Shown here: piece after piece, positions 11,323 through 22,871 of the stretch
How the letters are laid out: each line of letters opens with the position of its first letter
How positions within the stretch are numbered: position 1 is the first letter of the stretch
Source of the DNA: Ixodes scapularis
Lineage: Eukaryota > Arthropoda > Arachnida > Ixodida > Ixodidae
Length of the DNA: 64,000 nt
Direction of reading: 5' to 3'
NCBI RefSeq assembly: GCF_016920785.2
Contig: NW_024609846.1
Coordinates: forward strand, 115,781,473-115,845,472
Program-made: the position numbers and the translations under genes
The notes under the pieces: generated by a model
Seen by the model: the letters and a program-made list of their open reading frames with translations, nothing else
Database searches by the model: none
What the model was told of the DNA's origin: nothing

Positions 11323-12144
11323 TCTCGTTCGTTATCGGAATTAACCAGACAAATCGCTCCACCAACTAAAACGGACAAGCACCAGCATCCACCGAATCAA
11401 GAAAGAGCTCTCAATCTGTCAATCCTCCCAGAAATTTAGAATGCGACACACCGTCGTGAATGCGCCCACTACATCGAAAGACGCAGCACGTTTTCATTTT
11501 CCCTGGTAATACTGTCCCTTGGACAGCGCCTAATCGGAGCCGATCTTTAAATCACACAGGACAGAAGCGGAACGTTCTTTTCTCTCTTTTGTTTAACCAG
11601 CAACCACGCGAAGGACTCACGGCTACAGCCACAGCTGCTACAGCACGGCCGCCATTGCCGACGCCGAGATGTTTACATCCGCACCTCCCCCCCCCTTTCC
11701 CCCAGGAGGCGGAGCTTAGTATAACCTCCTCTCCCACCTTCACACCTCCTTTCTCATGCGCAGAAGACCGAAATGCGCCCACTTGCAAGGCGCATTACCA
11801 GTACTGACAAATGGTAGTTACCTGAAGTTGGAGGGAGAATGATGCGAAGCCTATGGAAGCGCTTACTATCAAATTTAGAACTGCTTATCTTTTGTATTCC
11901 GGAAATAATATGAATGTTTCAAAGCTGTATTTTTTTTTAAATAAAAGATAGCCGGCAAAGCGCTCTTCATCGGGGAACTGCCCACCGCTTCCGTTGTTCT
12001 CATCTTTCTAAGTTGCGCACTCCAATCTTGAGGAGCCCCGCTGAAGAGTATCTCGCGTAAGATACACAAGACACAAGCATTCGTTTACTCAAGCCCTCCT
12101 TCATTAAGGAGTTTTGACACGAACGGTTTGTCTTTGAACGCATA
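11323..12144. other. no gene identified
   Basis: GC-rich, polypyrimidine-rich sequence around 11,620-11,760 (for example ctccccccccctttccccca) without a convincing frame, then AT-rich sequence. No repeat ends or RNA genes were recognised. Confidence 0.3.
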
Positions 12145-12300
12145 ACCGACGTCACTGCGCATGCGCGTGCGAGTCGCTGGGAGCTTTGGGATGTTCTTCT
12201 CGCTTGTTTCTTCCACTCCGGCCACTGGTGTCGTCACCGCAACCCAGCCAACACCGTTGACGACTCGGGGAAAATGCAAGATGGCGGTCGACTTCGCGCG
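12145..12300. promoter_or_regulatory. possible core promoter: NRF1-like and YY1-like sites
   Basis: TGCGCATGCGCG at 12,156-12,167 is an exact palindromic NRF1-type site, and CAAGATGGCGG at 12,278-12,288 matches the YY1 consensus. A CGACGTCA-like motif lies just upstream of the NRF1 site. In animals such pairs mark TATA-less, often bidirectional, housekeeping promoters. The downstream frame on the plus strand from the YY1 ATG is only 14 codons, and the minus-strand frame (12,085-12,309) has no recognised domain, so the target gene, if any, is unknown. Chance occurrence is possible. Confidence 0.35.
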
Positions 12301-12894
12301 CCCAGCCAACTTTGGTATATAGGGTGTCTGAAATGCCGAGGTTCTAACTAAAATGGGCCTTAAAAATTGGCGCCTCTATGTAGCAATCTAGACATTTCCT
12401 CAAAGCTGTACTTTAAAGGGGGTTGAAAATTACAAGGCGTACCTCCCTTTTTGTAAAAAAGATAGGACGAAAATCTTTCCAGGTTTAACGGCGGACAGCA
12501 AAACAGACGACCGAGTCAAGTGGCGGGACGCGTTTGGTGCACGTATTGACAGATGGCGTCGGGAGCAGCGTCGGAAGGTGTAGCCGACGACCAGCGAAAG
12601 AATGCAGACAACGCGGAGACGAAATCCGTCGGCAGCAAGAGCGCTGTTGTTCTGCAACCACGTTTTATTTTATTAATGTGTTCGCCTTGATACCTACATG
12701 ACAGGAAAATCTGATGGCGGCCGTGCGTGGAAAAAAACAGTGAAAAGGGAAGCTCGCCCCGCAGAGAGCAGGAGAGTAGTGAAGAACAAAGAACTCTCTA
12801 CTCTGTCCGACGACGTCAAGGGGAGGAACCCATACGCGCGCGAGTGCTGGGGCAAGTCTGAACCTGCAGGTGTGCGGAGCACGTACACCTTAGC

Positions 12895-13104
12895 TTGTGC
12901 TACAAAATGAAGTTTGAACCAAGAACTAGCACTGGTCTAAGTCAGCGGCAAAAGACGACGGATTTTGAACGAAGGAGACGGGCTGCCGAAACCGGTGAAC
13001 AGCGAAAGCAGCGTCAGGCGGCGGACGCCGCTGCTGAGCATGCAAGGCCGGCGAACGAGAACCCACAAGACCGGAAAAGAACTCGAGGAAGATCCATAGG
13101 TTGA
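12895..13104 (+). pseudogene. charged, coiled-coil-like fragment of transposon type
   Basis: The plus strand encodes a highly charged stretch, RRRRAAETGEQRKQRQAADA, followed by further Arg/Lys-rich sequence to a stop at 13,104. Tandem RRxAET.EQR..R units occur in large arthropod mobile-element proteins (Helitron-like or Polinton-like), which is my only basis for the call. There is no recognisable catalytic domain, and upstream the frame closes. It could equally be an unrelated low-complexity frame. Confidence 0.25.
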
Positions 13105-13560
13105 CCCTTAGGGAATGCGTTGCATGACTGCTGGGAAACGCCACACACTGACCCCGTAACAAAGCCAAATATGCAGCAAAAAATAGGGGAAGCAAATGAG
13201 TAAGCCGAAATAGAAAGCCAAAACAGAAAAGTGGAGGGGTCAGGTTAGCGTTTCCTTAAAGGGGGCGTGTGTGGTATTTCTCAAGGGTCATACTAATGCA
13301 TTCCCTAAGGATCCACCAATGTTTTTGTTTCTTCAAATATTGCTATCATTATCCACATTTATTTCGAATTCGAAGGTACATTACAAAAACATTATGTTCA
13401 TTTTAATAGACCGCGGTCGTTGCGGGCAGTGTGATATTTTTAATTTAAGCCGGAACAAGGAGTTAGCGCCATCTTTAAATACGTGCGGTGCGCCCAACGC
13501 GCCCCGCTGCTCGACTTGGCCGTATGCGTCGCCATGTGCCGTTTACCCTGGCAAGTTTTC
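13105..13560. other. no feature recognised
   Basis: No repeat ends, coding exon or RNA gene was seen. The sequence runs up to the terminal repeat of the palindrome-array MITE at 13,561. Confidence 0.3.
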
Positions 13561-14059
13561 AGAGCGCAGCTATTAGACGCCGGTTTCCGGCTTCAGCGGC
13601 GTCGGCGTCGGCGTCGCCGTCGCCGTCGCCGTCGGCGTAACCGCGCGGTGCATTATGGGTAAATTTTCCCGAAGGAACCCGAGGTCCTCCCGAAGGACCT
13701 CGGGTTCCTTCGGGAGGACTCCGGAAGAACCTCGGGTTCCTTCGGGAGGACCTCGGAGGACCTCGGGTTCTTACGGGAGGACCTCTGGTTCCTTCGGGAG
13801 GACCACGAAGGACCTCGGGTTCCTTCGGGAGGACCTCGGGAGGACCTCGCGTTCCTTCGGGAGGACCTCGGGTACCTTCGGTGACATCGGGGAGGGGGGT
13901 CACGTGACCCCCCCCCCGAGGTCACGTGACCCTCCCCCGGTCACGTGACCCCCCAAGGTCACATGACTCCCCCTCCCCCCGAGGTCACGTGACTCCTCCC
14001 CCCTCGAGAACACGTGACCCTCAGTACCCTTCTCTCCTCCTCCTCAAGAGCTGCGCTCT
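13561..14059. mobile_element. palindrome-array MITE, copy 1
   Basis: 499 bp bounded by inverted ends agagcgcagctatta (left) and, read inward, agagcgcagctcttga (right). Inside, in order, are a GGCGTC/CGCCGT triplet-rich segment, a minisatellite (13,655-13,885), and an array of five CACGTG palindromes plus one CACATG within GGTCACGTGACC units (about 13,898-14,015). The sequence just beyond the right end (aattcggcgttacagggagt, then T-rich) is also conserved at 16,302 and, inverted, near 55,100-55,150, so the true element may extend about 50 bp further. No target duplication was found and no protein is encoded. Confidence 0.7.
13655..13885. repeat. minisatellite of about 20-bp GC-rich units
   Basis: Tandem and partly inverted units of the form ccttcgggaggacctcgggt fill this stretch, about ten units with small changes. 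Both orientations occur, so units can pair with each other. It lies inside the palindrome-array MITE. Confidence 0.85.
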
Positions 14060-15959
14060 AATTCGGCGTTACAGGGAGTTGTAAACGGCTTTGATTTTTG
14101 GGCCTTTTTTTTAAAGAAAGAGAGCTACGCCTTGTAAGTTTACAAGGTAAAACTCACATGTGAAATAGACCATTGATGAAAGGTTTAGATTGGTACGTGC
14201 AGGCGCCAATTTTTACGACCCATTCTCGGTTGAGCCTCGGGATTTCAGTTCCCCGGTAGTAACGTTGGGCCCAGCCTAGCGTTATACTTTCGCAGCTGGA
14301 AGTAATTTGCCATCCTGCTACTTTGTGTTCGTCTGAGGGGTTGAACCAATCATTTCGAAGACTACTTTCAACGGCAAGCGATCGTGAATGCTGTAAACTG
14401 CACTTGTGATTAAATTTTCGTGGTCCCGGCTAATGAGCCGCCGTGGTAACCGGGGGCATACGAAATGACTTTATTTTGCAGCACACGACGTGAACGATCG
14501 TTCAAGCTCAAGAAGACAGAGACATATCCCCTACCATTGTGGTCGTTCGGACGGATTTTGCTCTATCTAGCTTCAGAGCTTTTAAAATGCAGACCGGCAT
14601 ATGTTATCCGGGCCATCTTGTTTACAACAGTGTACAGTGTAAAACGCCAGCCAGAGATTTGCACGCTGTAGAATGTTTCAGATATTTACTACGAGATGGC
14701 GCTGCCGGTCAAACGCAATATTCATCCTCGTTAAGAACGGTTGCGCGAGTTTTACGATTCGCTAAAACACGTTAATTTTTACATACGGTTTTACGGAACG
14801 GAGTAGCTGCACCGTACAGGATTTCGGAGCCGTGTGCTCCAAAAACGGATTACTAAAACTCCTTAGTAACTGTCAGCTACTTCCAATGCCGAGAGGAACT
14901 CCCTGGACCTAAAACAAGAAACTGGGGGCATAGATATTTCCCACCTAACTGGAAAGGGCTGCGGTACGAGTGGAAACTTGATAGTCAGTGCTTTCACAGG
15001 ATTTGCTTAGCTTCCGCTCTAACTTCCGGTAAGTACCGTTCGTCAGAGCTGGTAATTCTGCTTCAGCTTCTGTCGTACTTGCTATCAAGTTCACAACTGC
15101 CGGTTCAGAGCTTCAGGGTGTGCACTCAACCTCCATGTTCCGAAAAGTCGGATACATATTATTCTGTCTGAGGTGTACGTTCGGCTGATGCCTCAATTTG
15201 GCCGAAAGAACCGATTCGGCTGGATGCTCCTGTTAGGCGAAATGTCCAATCTGGCTAGAATCTCCAATTCGGCCGGAAGCTTCAGGTTGGCTCAAACATC
15301 TCGACTCCATTCGAAGGTTCGACTTATGGGCACGAGTGACTGGGGTGTCCCCAATCTGCTTAGGTGACTGAGCTATGAATGCATCATGCTTTAGCACTTC
15401 GGTTGAAAATCAACACTTTCTGCATTTGAAAAGGCCTCGTAGCACATGGTAGCCGCAGTTGTCTGCCTCCAATTACCCTTCGTGTTTTGTTGTTTGTCAT
15501 ATTAAGCTGCTGTGCACACACTAAATCGTGCTCAAAATAAAATGGTGTATTAACTTTCCCACAGAATGAATAACAGCTGCTCAGTGATAGGTTTTTCTTT
15601 CAGCGCTGGCCGCCATCCACTTTAAAAGGACAGGAATTTCTGGCTGCTTCTTGGTCCGACAACTGAGCCGGAGAAACAAAGATAGACGCATAAGCCAGAC
15701 GACAGAGCAGTGTTGTAGGAATTCCTCTAAATTACTTAGATTTTAAAGAGGTTACGAGGAATGTTTCTGCACACGTAAGATATAGCATGTGTAGTAATCA
15801 GATCACACTTTCTTAATCAATATTCTAATTTAGAAAACAAAATAATATTGCCTTTTTTACTTTTCTCGTTTGTATCGTCACACTATTTTATGAAAAGCCG
15901 AACTCGCGCCCTGCTGACGTATGAGCCAGGGTTCTTCGAATGAGTGGTGCAGTGCAAGG
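14060..15959. other. no gene identified; weak degenerate repeat near 15.2 kb
   Basis: The first 50 bp are the conserved flank of the palindrome-array MITE. At about 15,180-15,310 short degenerate units resembling caattcggccggaagct recur. Otherwise nothing recognisable on either strand. Confidence 0.3.
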
Positions 15960-16345
15960 AGAACCAGGGCAGAGAACCAGGGCGGGAAAATTTTTCCGCT
16001 AGATTTAGCGGGAAAATTTCCCCGCTAAATCTAGCGGAAAACCTTCCCCGTTAAATTTAGCGAAAAATTTCTCCGCTAGATCTAGCGGAAAAATTTCCCC
16101 GCTAAATCTGGCGGAAAACATTTCCCCGCTAAATCTAGCGGCCAGGGTCACATGACCTGGGGAGTCACGTGACCCCTCCCCCTAGGTCACGTGACACCCC
16201 CAGGTCACGTGACTCTTTTCCCTATGTCACGTGACCCCCCCCCCCCCCCCCCCCCCGAGAACACGTGGCCCTCAGTACCCTTCCCTCCTCAAGAGCTGCG
16301 CTCCAATTCGGCGTTACAGGGAGTTTTAAACGGCTTTCACTTTTT
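15960..16345. mobile_element. palindrome-array MITE, copy 2
   Basis: This copy has an array of ccgctaaatctagcgg palindromes and variants (about 15,988-16,141), then GGTCACGTGACC-type units (five CACGTG, one CACATG, about 16,145-16,268), a C22 run (16,235-16,256), the right end caagagctgcgctccaattc, and the conserved tail to a T-run near 16,355. The left terminal repeat was not found, so the left boundary is approximate and the copy may be truncated. Orientation matches copy 1. Confidence 0.65.
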
Positions 16346-16874
16346 TTTTTTTTCAGTATTGAATGACTGTAGTCAAAATTACCATATTTGAGGAGAACTT
16401 TGCTTAGTTGAGGTACTAACCTAAGTGGTAAAATTTGACGCCCACCAGTGCCCTTTCAAAGTAAAAGGTGAAAAAGCACCGGAGTCGTGCTCACGCCAAC
16501 AGTGTCGCGCAGTGTACGTTTCTTGCGAATGCCTGAAATGCCAGGAAGCCGGCAGTCAGCCCCAGGGCCTTGATGCACCTTGCGGATTCTACGGGGAGAG
16601 ATAGAGAGATAAGTTCTTTATTATGGAGATGTTGGTATTCTTTAAATGACACCGGCTACTCCATAACGAGAAAGAGAGAGAAAATATATATAAATAAAAG
16701 GAAGAACATAAAAGGAAAAGAATAAAGACAAAACACATAAAATATAACCGTAAAAAAAAAACTTACAAACAAATCTAATTACAATTGCGAATAAGACGAC
16801 CGTTTGGGAGTCGTGCACCGATTTGCTAAATTACATACATAGTCATTCCCGTTGAAATTGACGCACGTTAGCAC

Positions 16875-19800
16875 TTAATAATCATACACGATTCTAGTGT
16901 TCTTTAGAAAGTCATGAATGATATTCATTGCTCTGTCTTGTTTTTTACGCGTCGGCCAGGGCCCCAACAACTTGGTCAGAGACAGGGGTCTATCATCTAA
17001 TATTTGAAGGCGAATCTCCATCCGGCGCCTTTCATGTCGAAAGCGTTCACAGTCAAGGAGGATATGTTGTACATCTTGATATGGTTCTCCACAGTCACAT
17101 CTTGGCGAATCTCGGCGTTTAATTCGAAATAAAAAGCTATTAGTAAAGGCCACTTCAAGTCTGAGTCGATGGATTAATGCGTCGCATTTTCTTTTCATCC
17201 CGGTGTGTGGCGGAAGCTCAAAATCCGGGTCGATATATGGTAGGAGAGTGTTTGCTGAAGTGTCCTTTAGCCAGCACTGCCGACAACGTAGATGGCGTAA
17301 GTGACGAAGGATGAATTTTGCATCTCCAGAGGTAAAGGATGTCGCTTCCGTTGCGTCACCATCGTGAGCTTGAGCTGCCAGGCGATCAGCCTCTTCATTT
17401 CCGGCGATTTGGCAGTGGCTCGGTATCCATTGTAGCCTGACGTTATGTCCGTGGAGTCGAGCTTGTGCTAACGTGAGTTGCACCCGATATAGAATGGTCG
17501 CCTGGGAAGTGCGAAGGTGCATGCCCTGTAATCTCTAGGGATGATTTTGAGTCCGTTAGAATAACCCAGTTTGATGGTGTACCGAATGCTTCAATGAATG
17601 ATGATGCTGAAAGTATTGCATGTAACTCCGCTGACGTCGAGCATGTATGATGGGACAATCGAAAACATTTAAATGTGTCTAACATCGGGATTGAGTAAGC
17701 AGATGTTGACCCCTTGTTAGATGTTGACCCGTCTGTGTAAATATGAATGTCGTCTTTGTAGCGTGCCTCTAAATGGGAGAGGGACATTGTCTTCGCCACC
17801 AGGGGGGCCACCGAAGATTTTGATCCAAGACCAGGAATTTCGGTCTGTATCTCCAGTGACGGAATTGTCCACGGAGGGTTGATTAGGCTTGGAAGCCAAT
17901 GCGCATGATGGGGTGCTGCGACGGGTAGTCCTACGAGAAGTCGGTGAAAGCTAGACTCCGTTCCTCGAAGTATCTTTTGGCACAAGGGTCGGGCATGTGA
18001 GTGCGAAGCCAGTCCAAGATAATGACGGCATGTTTCTTGTTCCCGGAGAACAGGTACTGGAGGTTCCTTGGCCTCAGCAATGACGAGGTCACTAGATGTT
18101 GCGCGGGGGAGTTTAAGGCATACGCGCGAACTTCGCGCAATCATGTATGTCAAGCGTTTCTCCAGTGTTGGTGAGAGGCCATGTAAAACAGGAATGGAGT
18201 ATGCGATAGTCTGGCGTACTAGAGCTGTATGCAATAGGAGTAGGCCATCAGTCGAGCCTCCCCATCTGGCACCTGCCACATATCTAAGAACGTTAATGAC
18301 TCTGTTAATTTTTTCCTCAAGCATGTTAATATGTCTTGACCATGTGAGACGGCTGTCCAGCGTAACTCCAAGAAAACGATGCCACTTCACCTTTTCAATA
18401 TGCTGTCCTTGAAGTGTCAATTTAAAATTCTTAAGGTGCTTTCTAGTAAATGGAAGAAATGCAGATTTTTGAACTGAAATGTCCATGCCCCTTTCACGAA
18501 GATAACTGTATGTGTCATTAAGGCCATACTGCAGTTGTTCTTGTAGTTTGGTCTCAGAAGACCCAGACACCCATATACAGATATCATCAGCGTAGATGGA
18601 CACATTCAGTGGTGAAGGAAGTTTACTTGGCAGTTCAGCCATGACTACATTGAATAAAGTGGGGCTTAACACGCTGCCTTGTGGCACACCGTGGTGCAGT
18701 TCATGTTGTTTGCTATTTCCCTCACTCGTGCTTACAAATATCTTCCTGTGCATGAGAAAGTTGCGTATACAGCGGATCATACGGCCTCGTATTTTAAGCC
18801 GTAGAAGTCCACGGAGAACATGGTCGTGACTCACGGTGTCAAAAGCACGATGCACGTCTAGAAATACAGCGATCGTCATATTTCTGGATGCCCGTTCATG
18901 TTCAATAGTTGTTACAAGATCTAAGACTGAGTCTATAGTGCATCGTCGAGGTCGAAATCCGGTTAATTGTTCCGGTAATACATCGGTTGTTTCCATCCAC
19001 CATTGTAGACGTGATTGAATCACCTTTTCGAAGATTTTTCCTACACAGCTTGTCAGACTGACTGGGCGAAATGATCCCAGCTCTTTCGGTGTTTTTCCCG
19101 ACTTCAGTAATGGAATTATCTTCGCTAGTTTCCATGAAGCTGGGAAGGTTTCTCTGTTCCACACATCATTGTAAATATCAAGTAGGCTGCGCAGTGTTCC
19201 CGGCCCGAGATTTGTAAGTGCTTCATAACGAATGTGATCACGCCCAGGGGCTGTATGTGTACGAATCGTTCGTAACGCCTCATTAAGTTCATGAATGGTG
19301 AAATTATAGTCGAGTTGCCAGTGTCGGGAATGAATTTCTTGAGCAACGTCTTTCAGTGCAGCTTCACGAGAGGCACAATATTCTGGCGATAACATTGCCA
19401 CACGTGGTTGAGATAGAGAAACACAAAACTCATCAGCCACTATCACTTGGGATGTTCCTCGTGAAAGTGCCAGTGCCCGAAATTGACGTTGTTGCGTAAC
19501 AGGGGACCTAAGCGAACGCAATATGTTCCATACCATCTTAATTTGGGTGAAAGGAGAAAATCTGGCACAAAGCTTTCTCCAATGACGCTTAGCCAGCTTT
19601 TGTAGTGTCGGCGCATTTGATTATGGAGGTGTTGAGCCTCGCGATAGTCTTCGATTCTCCCAGATCTCCGATACCTTCTTTCAGCTTTGCGTCTTATAGC
19701 CCGCAGTCTTTCATAATCGCCATTTACACAACCACGGTCTTTTGGAACGGGCACCCTACGTGTAGCCTTTTCAAAATTTCTGCTAATGATGTTTTCGAAG

Positions 19801-20560
19801 TCTTCGAGAGACTGAATTTGTTCCACCTCTTTGTTATTTAAAAAGCGGAACATTTTCCAGTTGGTAAAGTGTGCCCGGTGCGGAACACAATTAGCAACAA
19901 TCCGGGGATGATGTATCAGTATGGGAAAATGATCACTGCCACGCGTGTCCAGGTCTGTGCGCCAGTCAAACTCATGTGAATGATCGGAGGAACACAAGGT
20001 CAGGTCTAGGCAACTTGAATAGTTTACACCTTTCAAGTATGTTGGAGAGCCGTCATTCAGAATGCACATATCATACTGGTCTACTAGGCTTTTGGATAAG
20101 GTTTCCTCGAGGATCGCAGTGGGACCGGCCCCATAGGGTATGATGGGCGTTAACATCTCCGCAAACAACGTAGGGACGTTCAAGTCTTGTGAATAATGCC
20201 TCGAACTCTGCTCTTGTCAGTCTTCTGCGGTTCTATATACACGCCTACTACAGTAAGTGAGGTCGTGCCATAACTGACTTTGCAGACGACATACTCCAAT
20301 GCACTTGAATCTGAAGTAAATAACAGAATTGAGCCAAATTCTTTACGCACTCCGACTAAGCATCGACTTGGTCCTTTTGGCCTCTTTGATTGGTACGTAA
20401 CATAGTTAGCAAGTCGATATTGATTATTTACACGCGCCTCTGATATTACCAGAATGGTTAAAGAGTATTGTGCAACAAATTGTCGAAAGTCCCCTGATTT
20501 TCCTTGCCAGCTGTTGGCATTCCACTGGAGGATAGATGTGCGCTTATAGACCTCAGCCAT
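16875..20560 (-). pseudogene. LINE ORF2: endonuclease, reverse transcriptase, RNase H; four frameshifts
   Basis: ATG at 20,558-20,560 opens MAEVYKRTSILQWNANSW, the endonuclease start. The GDVNAHHTLWGR motif (about 20,145) and later SDHFPI (about 19,935) complete the endonuclease. The RT has APGRDHIRYEAL, RPVSLTSCVGKIFE, FLDVHRAFDTVSHD, GVPQGSVLSPTLF (about 18,680) and YADD at 18,583-18,594. RNase H residues lie in IYTDGSTS (near 17,730), SAELHAI, LTDSKSS, and, in a further frame, WIPSHCQIAGNEEADRLA (about 17,380-17,435). A C-terminal CDCGEPYQDVQHILLDC finger precedes the stop at 16,875. Frames change near 20,195, 20,100, 19,550 and 17,525. All catalytic residues seem present, so the enzyme is broken only by indels. 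Confidence 0.9.
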
Positions 20561-22042
20561 GGAGGTATCCACTCACCAATGGGCATGTTGACCTGATGAG
20601 TGGTTCCATGGCCAGTATTGCCCTAACTTCCGGAAGGTCGCTAGAACCGGGCAGCGTTCTGATTATTGCTCTAAGCGCAGCAAAAAGCATGGGAACAATA
20701 ACTTGTCCAAGGTCGTTTTGTTGTTCCTGAGGTATTCTACCTGGAATTGCAGCAGCTGATGGGTTGCGTTCATTGTTCTTTCCTCTACGAGGTGCTGCTA
20801 CCGGCGGCCGTGTTGTAGGATCCAAGGTATTTCTTGACGGAGGAATGTCTTGTAACATTGCTTTTGATCTGTTCCTATCTTCTTTTGGTGCCCCTTGTAC
20901 GACGTCAGAGTACGCCCTCTTCGTTGATTTCTTTGGATTTGCAGATGGTGGTGGCCTTGAAAAACGTACAATGTCTGGGTTCGGGTTCGGTTTCTTCGCT
21001 CGGTAATCTTTACCGTTCACGAGTTCCTTCTTGTCTATGTTTGTCGCGGACTTCTTGCATGGGCATCCAGCAAACGTTGAGGGATGTGGACCTTCACAGT
21101 TGGCACACTTTGGGTCTTGCAAAGATGTACACGCCTTGTGATTGTGCGGCCCAGCGCACACTTTACAACGTTGTGGACCACGGCAGAATTTTGAAATGTG
21201 CCCATATCTTTGACAGTGAAAGCATTGGATGGGTGGGCCAAAGTATTCCTCTACAGGGTGAGATGTGAAACCCATTAAAATGCGCTGTGGCATTGGGCGA
21301 TCCGGACGGAAACGAAGAATGACACTCTCAGTCTTGTGTTCTTCGACTTCGCCGTCATCCTGTCGTCTGTAAGCAATCTGGCGCTGAACATAGAGGACGC
21401 CGAAATCTTTTAAATATTCGAGTAGTTCACCGTCCGAGTATTCAAGAGGGACTCCTTTGATTTTCCCGAGGTTCCGTGAGTATGACTCGGGGACACTCGT
21501 GGTCACCTCGATGGTACAAAGCGATGTAACAGCAAGAAGCCTGTTTGCCGCTAGGAGAGATTCCACGGTAACAGCAAGGCTGCCATCCTTGTTGATGCGG
21601 TGCGAGAGTAGTTTCTCTTTGGCGATGCCAATCACTTCGTTGCCAACAACATTGGGATTGATGCGCCAGAAAGATTTTTCTCTGTTGACTGTTTTGAAGA
21701 CTACTGGTATCCCTGCAGGGCGGTTTTTCTTGTATCGGACTTCAGTGAAAGGGGTCTCTAATCGTCCAGGTCGACGTCTTGCATGTGATCCTGACTGCCT
21801 CCCTCCGATGGGGCGACTGTGCCGTGAACGGTGTAGGTAGAGGTTTGGTCGTCGTCGGATAGTGGATCTTCATCAAAGTCCTGGCATCGTCGCTTGGTTG
21901 GGATTTTTACAGTACTGGTAGCCATGACAACTGGCGACATGGCTACGGCGTTCTGAGTTGTCTGCTGAGCACTTGCATGTGATGGTCCGGGTGTCCCGCC
22001 CTCGGAGGTCCCTGGCGCCAGCGATGGAGCTTGTTCAGACAT
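20553..22042 (-). pseudogene. LINE ORF1, gag-like zinc-knuckle protein, frameshifted
   Basis: The frame opens with ATG at 22,042 (MSEQAPSLAPGTSE), Ser/Thr/Pro-rich then acidic, and runs to about 21,758. The continuing frame (R-Y-K-K-N-R-P-A-G..., about 21,735 onward) is in another register, so one frameshift lies near 21,760-21,775. The second part holds three zinc knuckles between about 21,225 and 21,040: CFHCQRYGHISKFC (CX2CX4HX4C), CKVCAGPHNHKAC and CANCEGPHPSTFAGC. A basic Pro-rich tail follows. Such proteins coat LINE RNA and act as nucleic-acid chaperones. It ends with TGA at 20,553-20,555, inside the ORF2 start, giving an 8-nt ATGGCTGA overlap that suggests ORF2 is made by reinitiation. 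Confidence 0.85.
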
Positions 22043-22238
22043 CCTTGAGGTCTTCGGCCCGGGGCTACTGGTGAAGTACCACCCTGGGCCGGGACCGGCA
22101 ACTTGCTGCTTGGTGCCGGAAATTAAATTTCACGGCGTATCACCCGTAAAATAAAAACAGATGACGTTTTCGAGGGAGCAGATGCAAAAGGCTTCCAATC
22201 TCTCTAAACTTCGTCGTCGTTCTCCCGGATTCCACGGG

Positions 22239-22871
22239 TGTCCAGTGGTGCCGTATTGTTCACCCTGGTGGCACGCTGAAGCTTAATACACGATTATAAA
22301 CGATTTGTGACGCGAAGAGGAAGGGAAATGTTTGTTTCCTTACCCCAATCATTTGCTGTAAAATGTCTGAAATGTTGGAGAATGCTGTTTTGTAACGTTT
22401 GTGGTCGTTCTGCAATTTACAAGATTTTTTATTGATCCTAAGAAAATTGCCCGAGATTGGGTCGCCTGTACCTCGCACCACCGTACTTATGGAGGCCGAC
22501 TTGCTCGTCCGCCGCACTTTCTAATGAATTGAGAAGTTCGTAGTTGTATTTTGTTCCTGCGTCCATGTGTTTGGCGCTTTCAGTTTCATAGAACAGCGCT
22601 AGCTAACCCACGTATCGATTTGATTTCGTTTAGTATAGACTCCAGTATAACGACTGATGTGTCAATTCCTTACAATATACCTATAGTCATCACATAACGT
22701 TTCTATGTTTGGAACCTATCCACAGTATATATATATAGATGTTGACATCACATTTTCATAGTATAAGAAACCAGTGTCGCGAAAATATGCTGAAGCCATC
22801 AGATGCGGAATGAGCCAGATCGACGATGTATAGTGCGTTCGTTCTAACCGCCTCGCAGCGCGTGTACCTAC
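22239..22871. other. no feature recognised
   Basis: Flank of the LINE. No repeat ends were recognised. On the minus strand this would be intron if the exon at 22,872-23,120 is real. Confidence 0.25.

Larger units (their letters stand above)
16596..22225 (-). mobile_element. non-LTR retrotransposon, near full length (RNase H-bearing, I-like)
   Basis: A 5.6-kb element on the minus strand with two overlapping reading frames: a zinc-knuckle ORF1 and an ORF2 with apurinic-like endonuclease, reverse transcriptase and RNase H. An RNase H domain after the RT points to the I group of clades. The direct repeats cggattctacggg (16,583-16,595) and cggattccacggg (22,226-22,238), 12 of 13 identical, lie where a target-site duplication should be and set these boundaries. 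The 3' tail would then be a CTCTCTAT-type repeat (plus strand gagagatagagagat). Five frameshifts but no in-frame stop were noticed in the two frames. Confidence 0.85.

Noticed and set aside
12309..12420. tatatagggtgtctgaaatg as the end of a DNA transposon
   Set aside because: The TATAGGGTGTCT motif is common at arthropod repeat ends, but no matching inverted end was found nearby.
13559..13948. Long frames through the minisatellite (Arg/Ser/Gly or Pro/Arg/Gly repeats) as collagen-like proteins
   Set aside because: They are open only because the 20-bp units lack stops in several frames on both strands; this is a tandem repeat inside a MITE.
13655..14015. Regularly spaced repeats as a CRISPR array
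   Set aside because: Units are contiguous or palindromic with no unique spacers, and the genome is eukaryotic.
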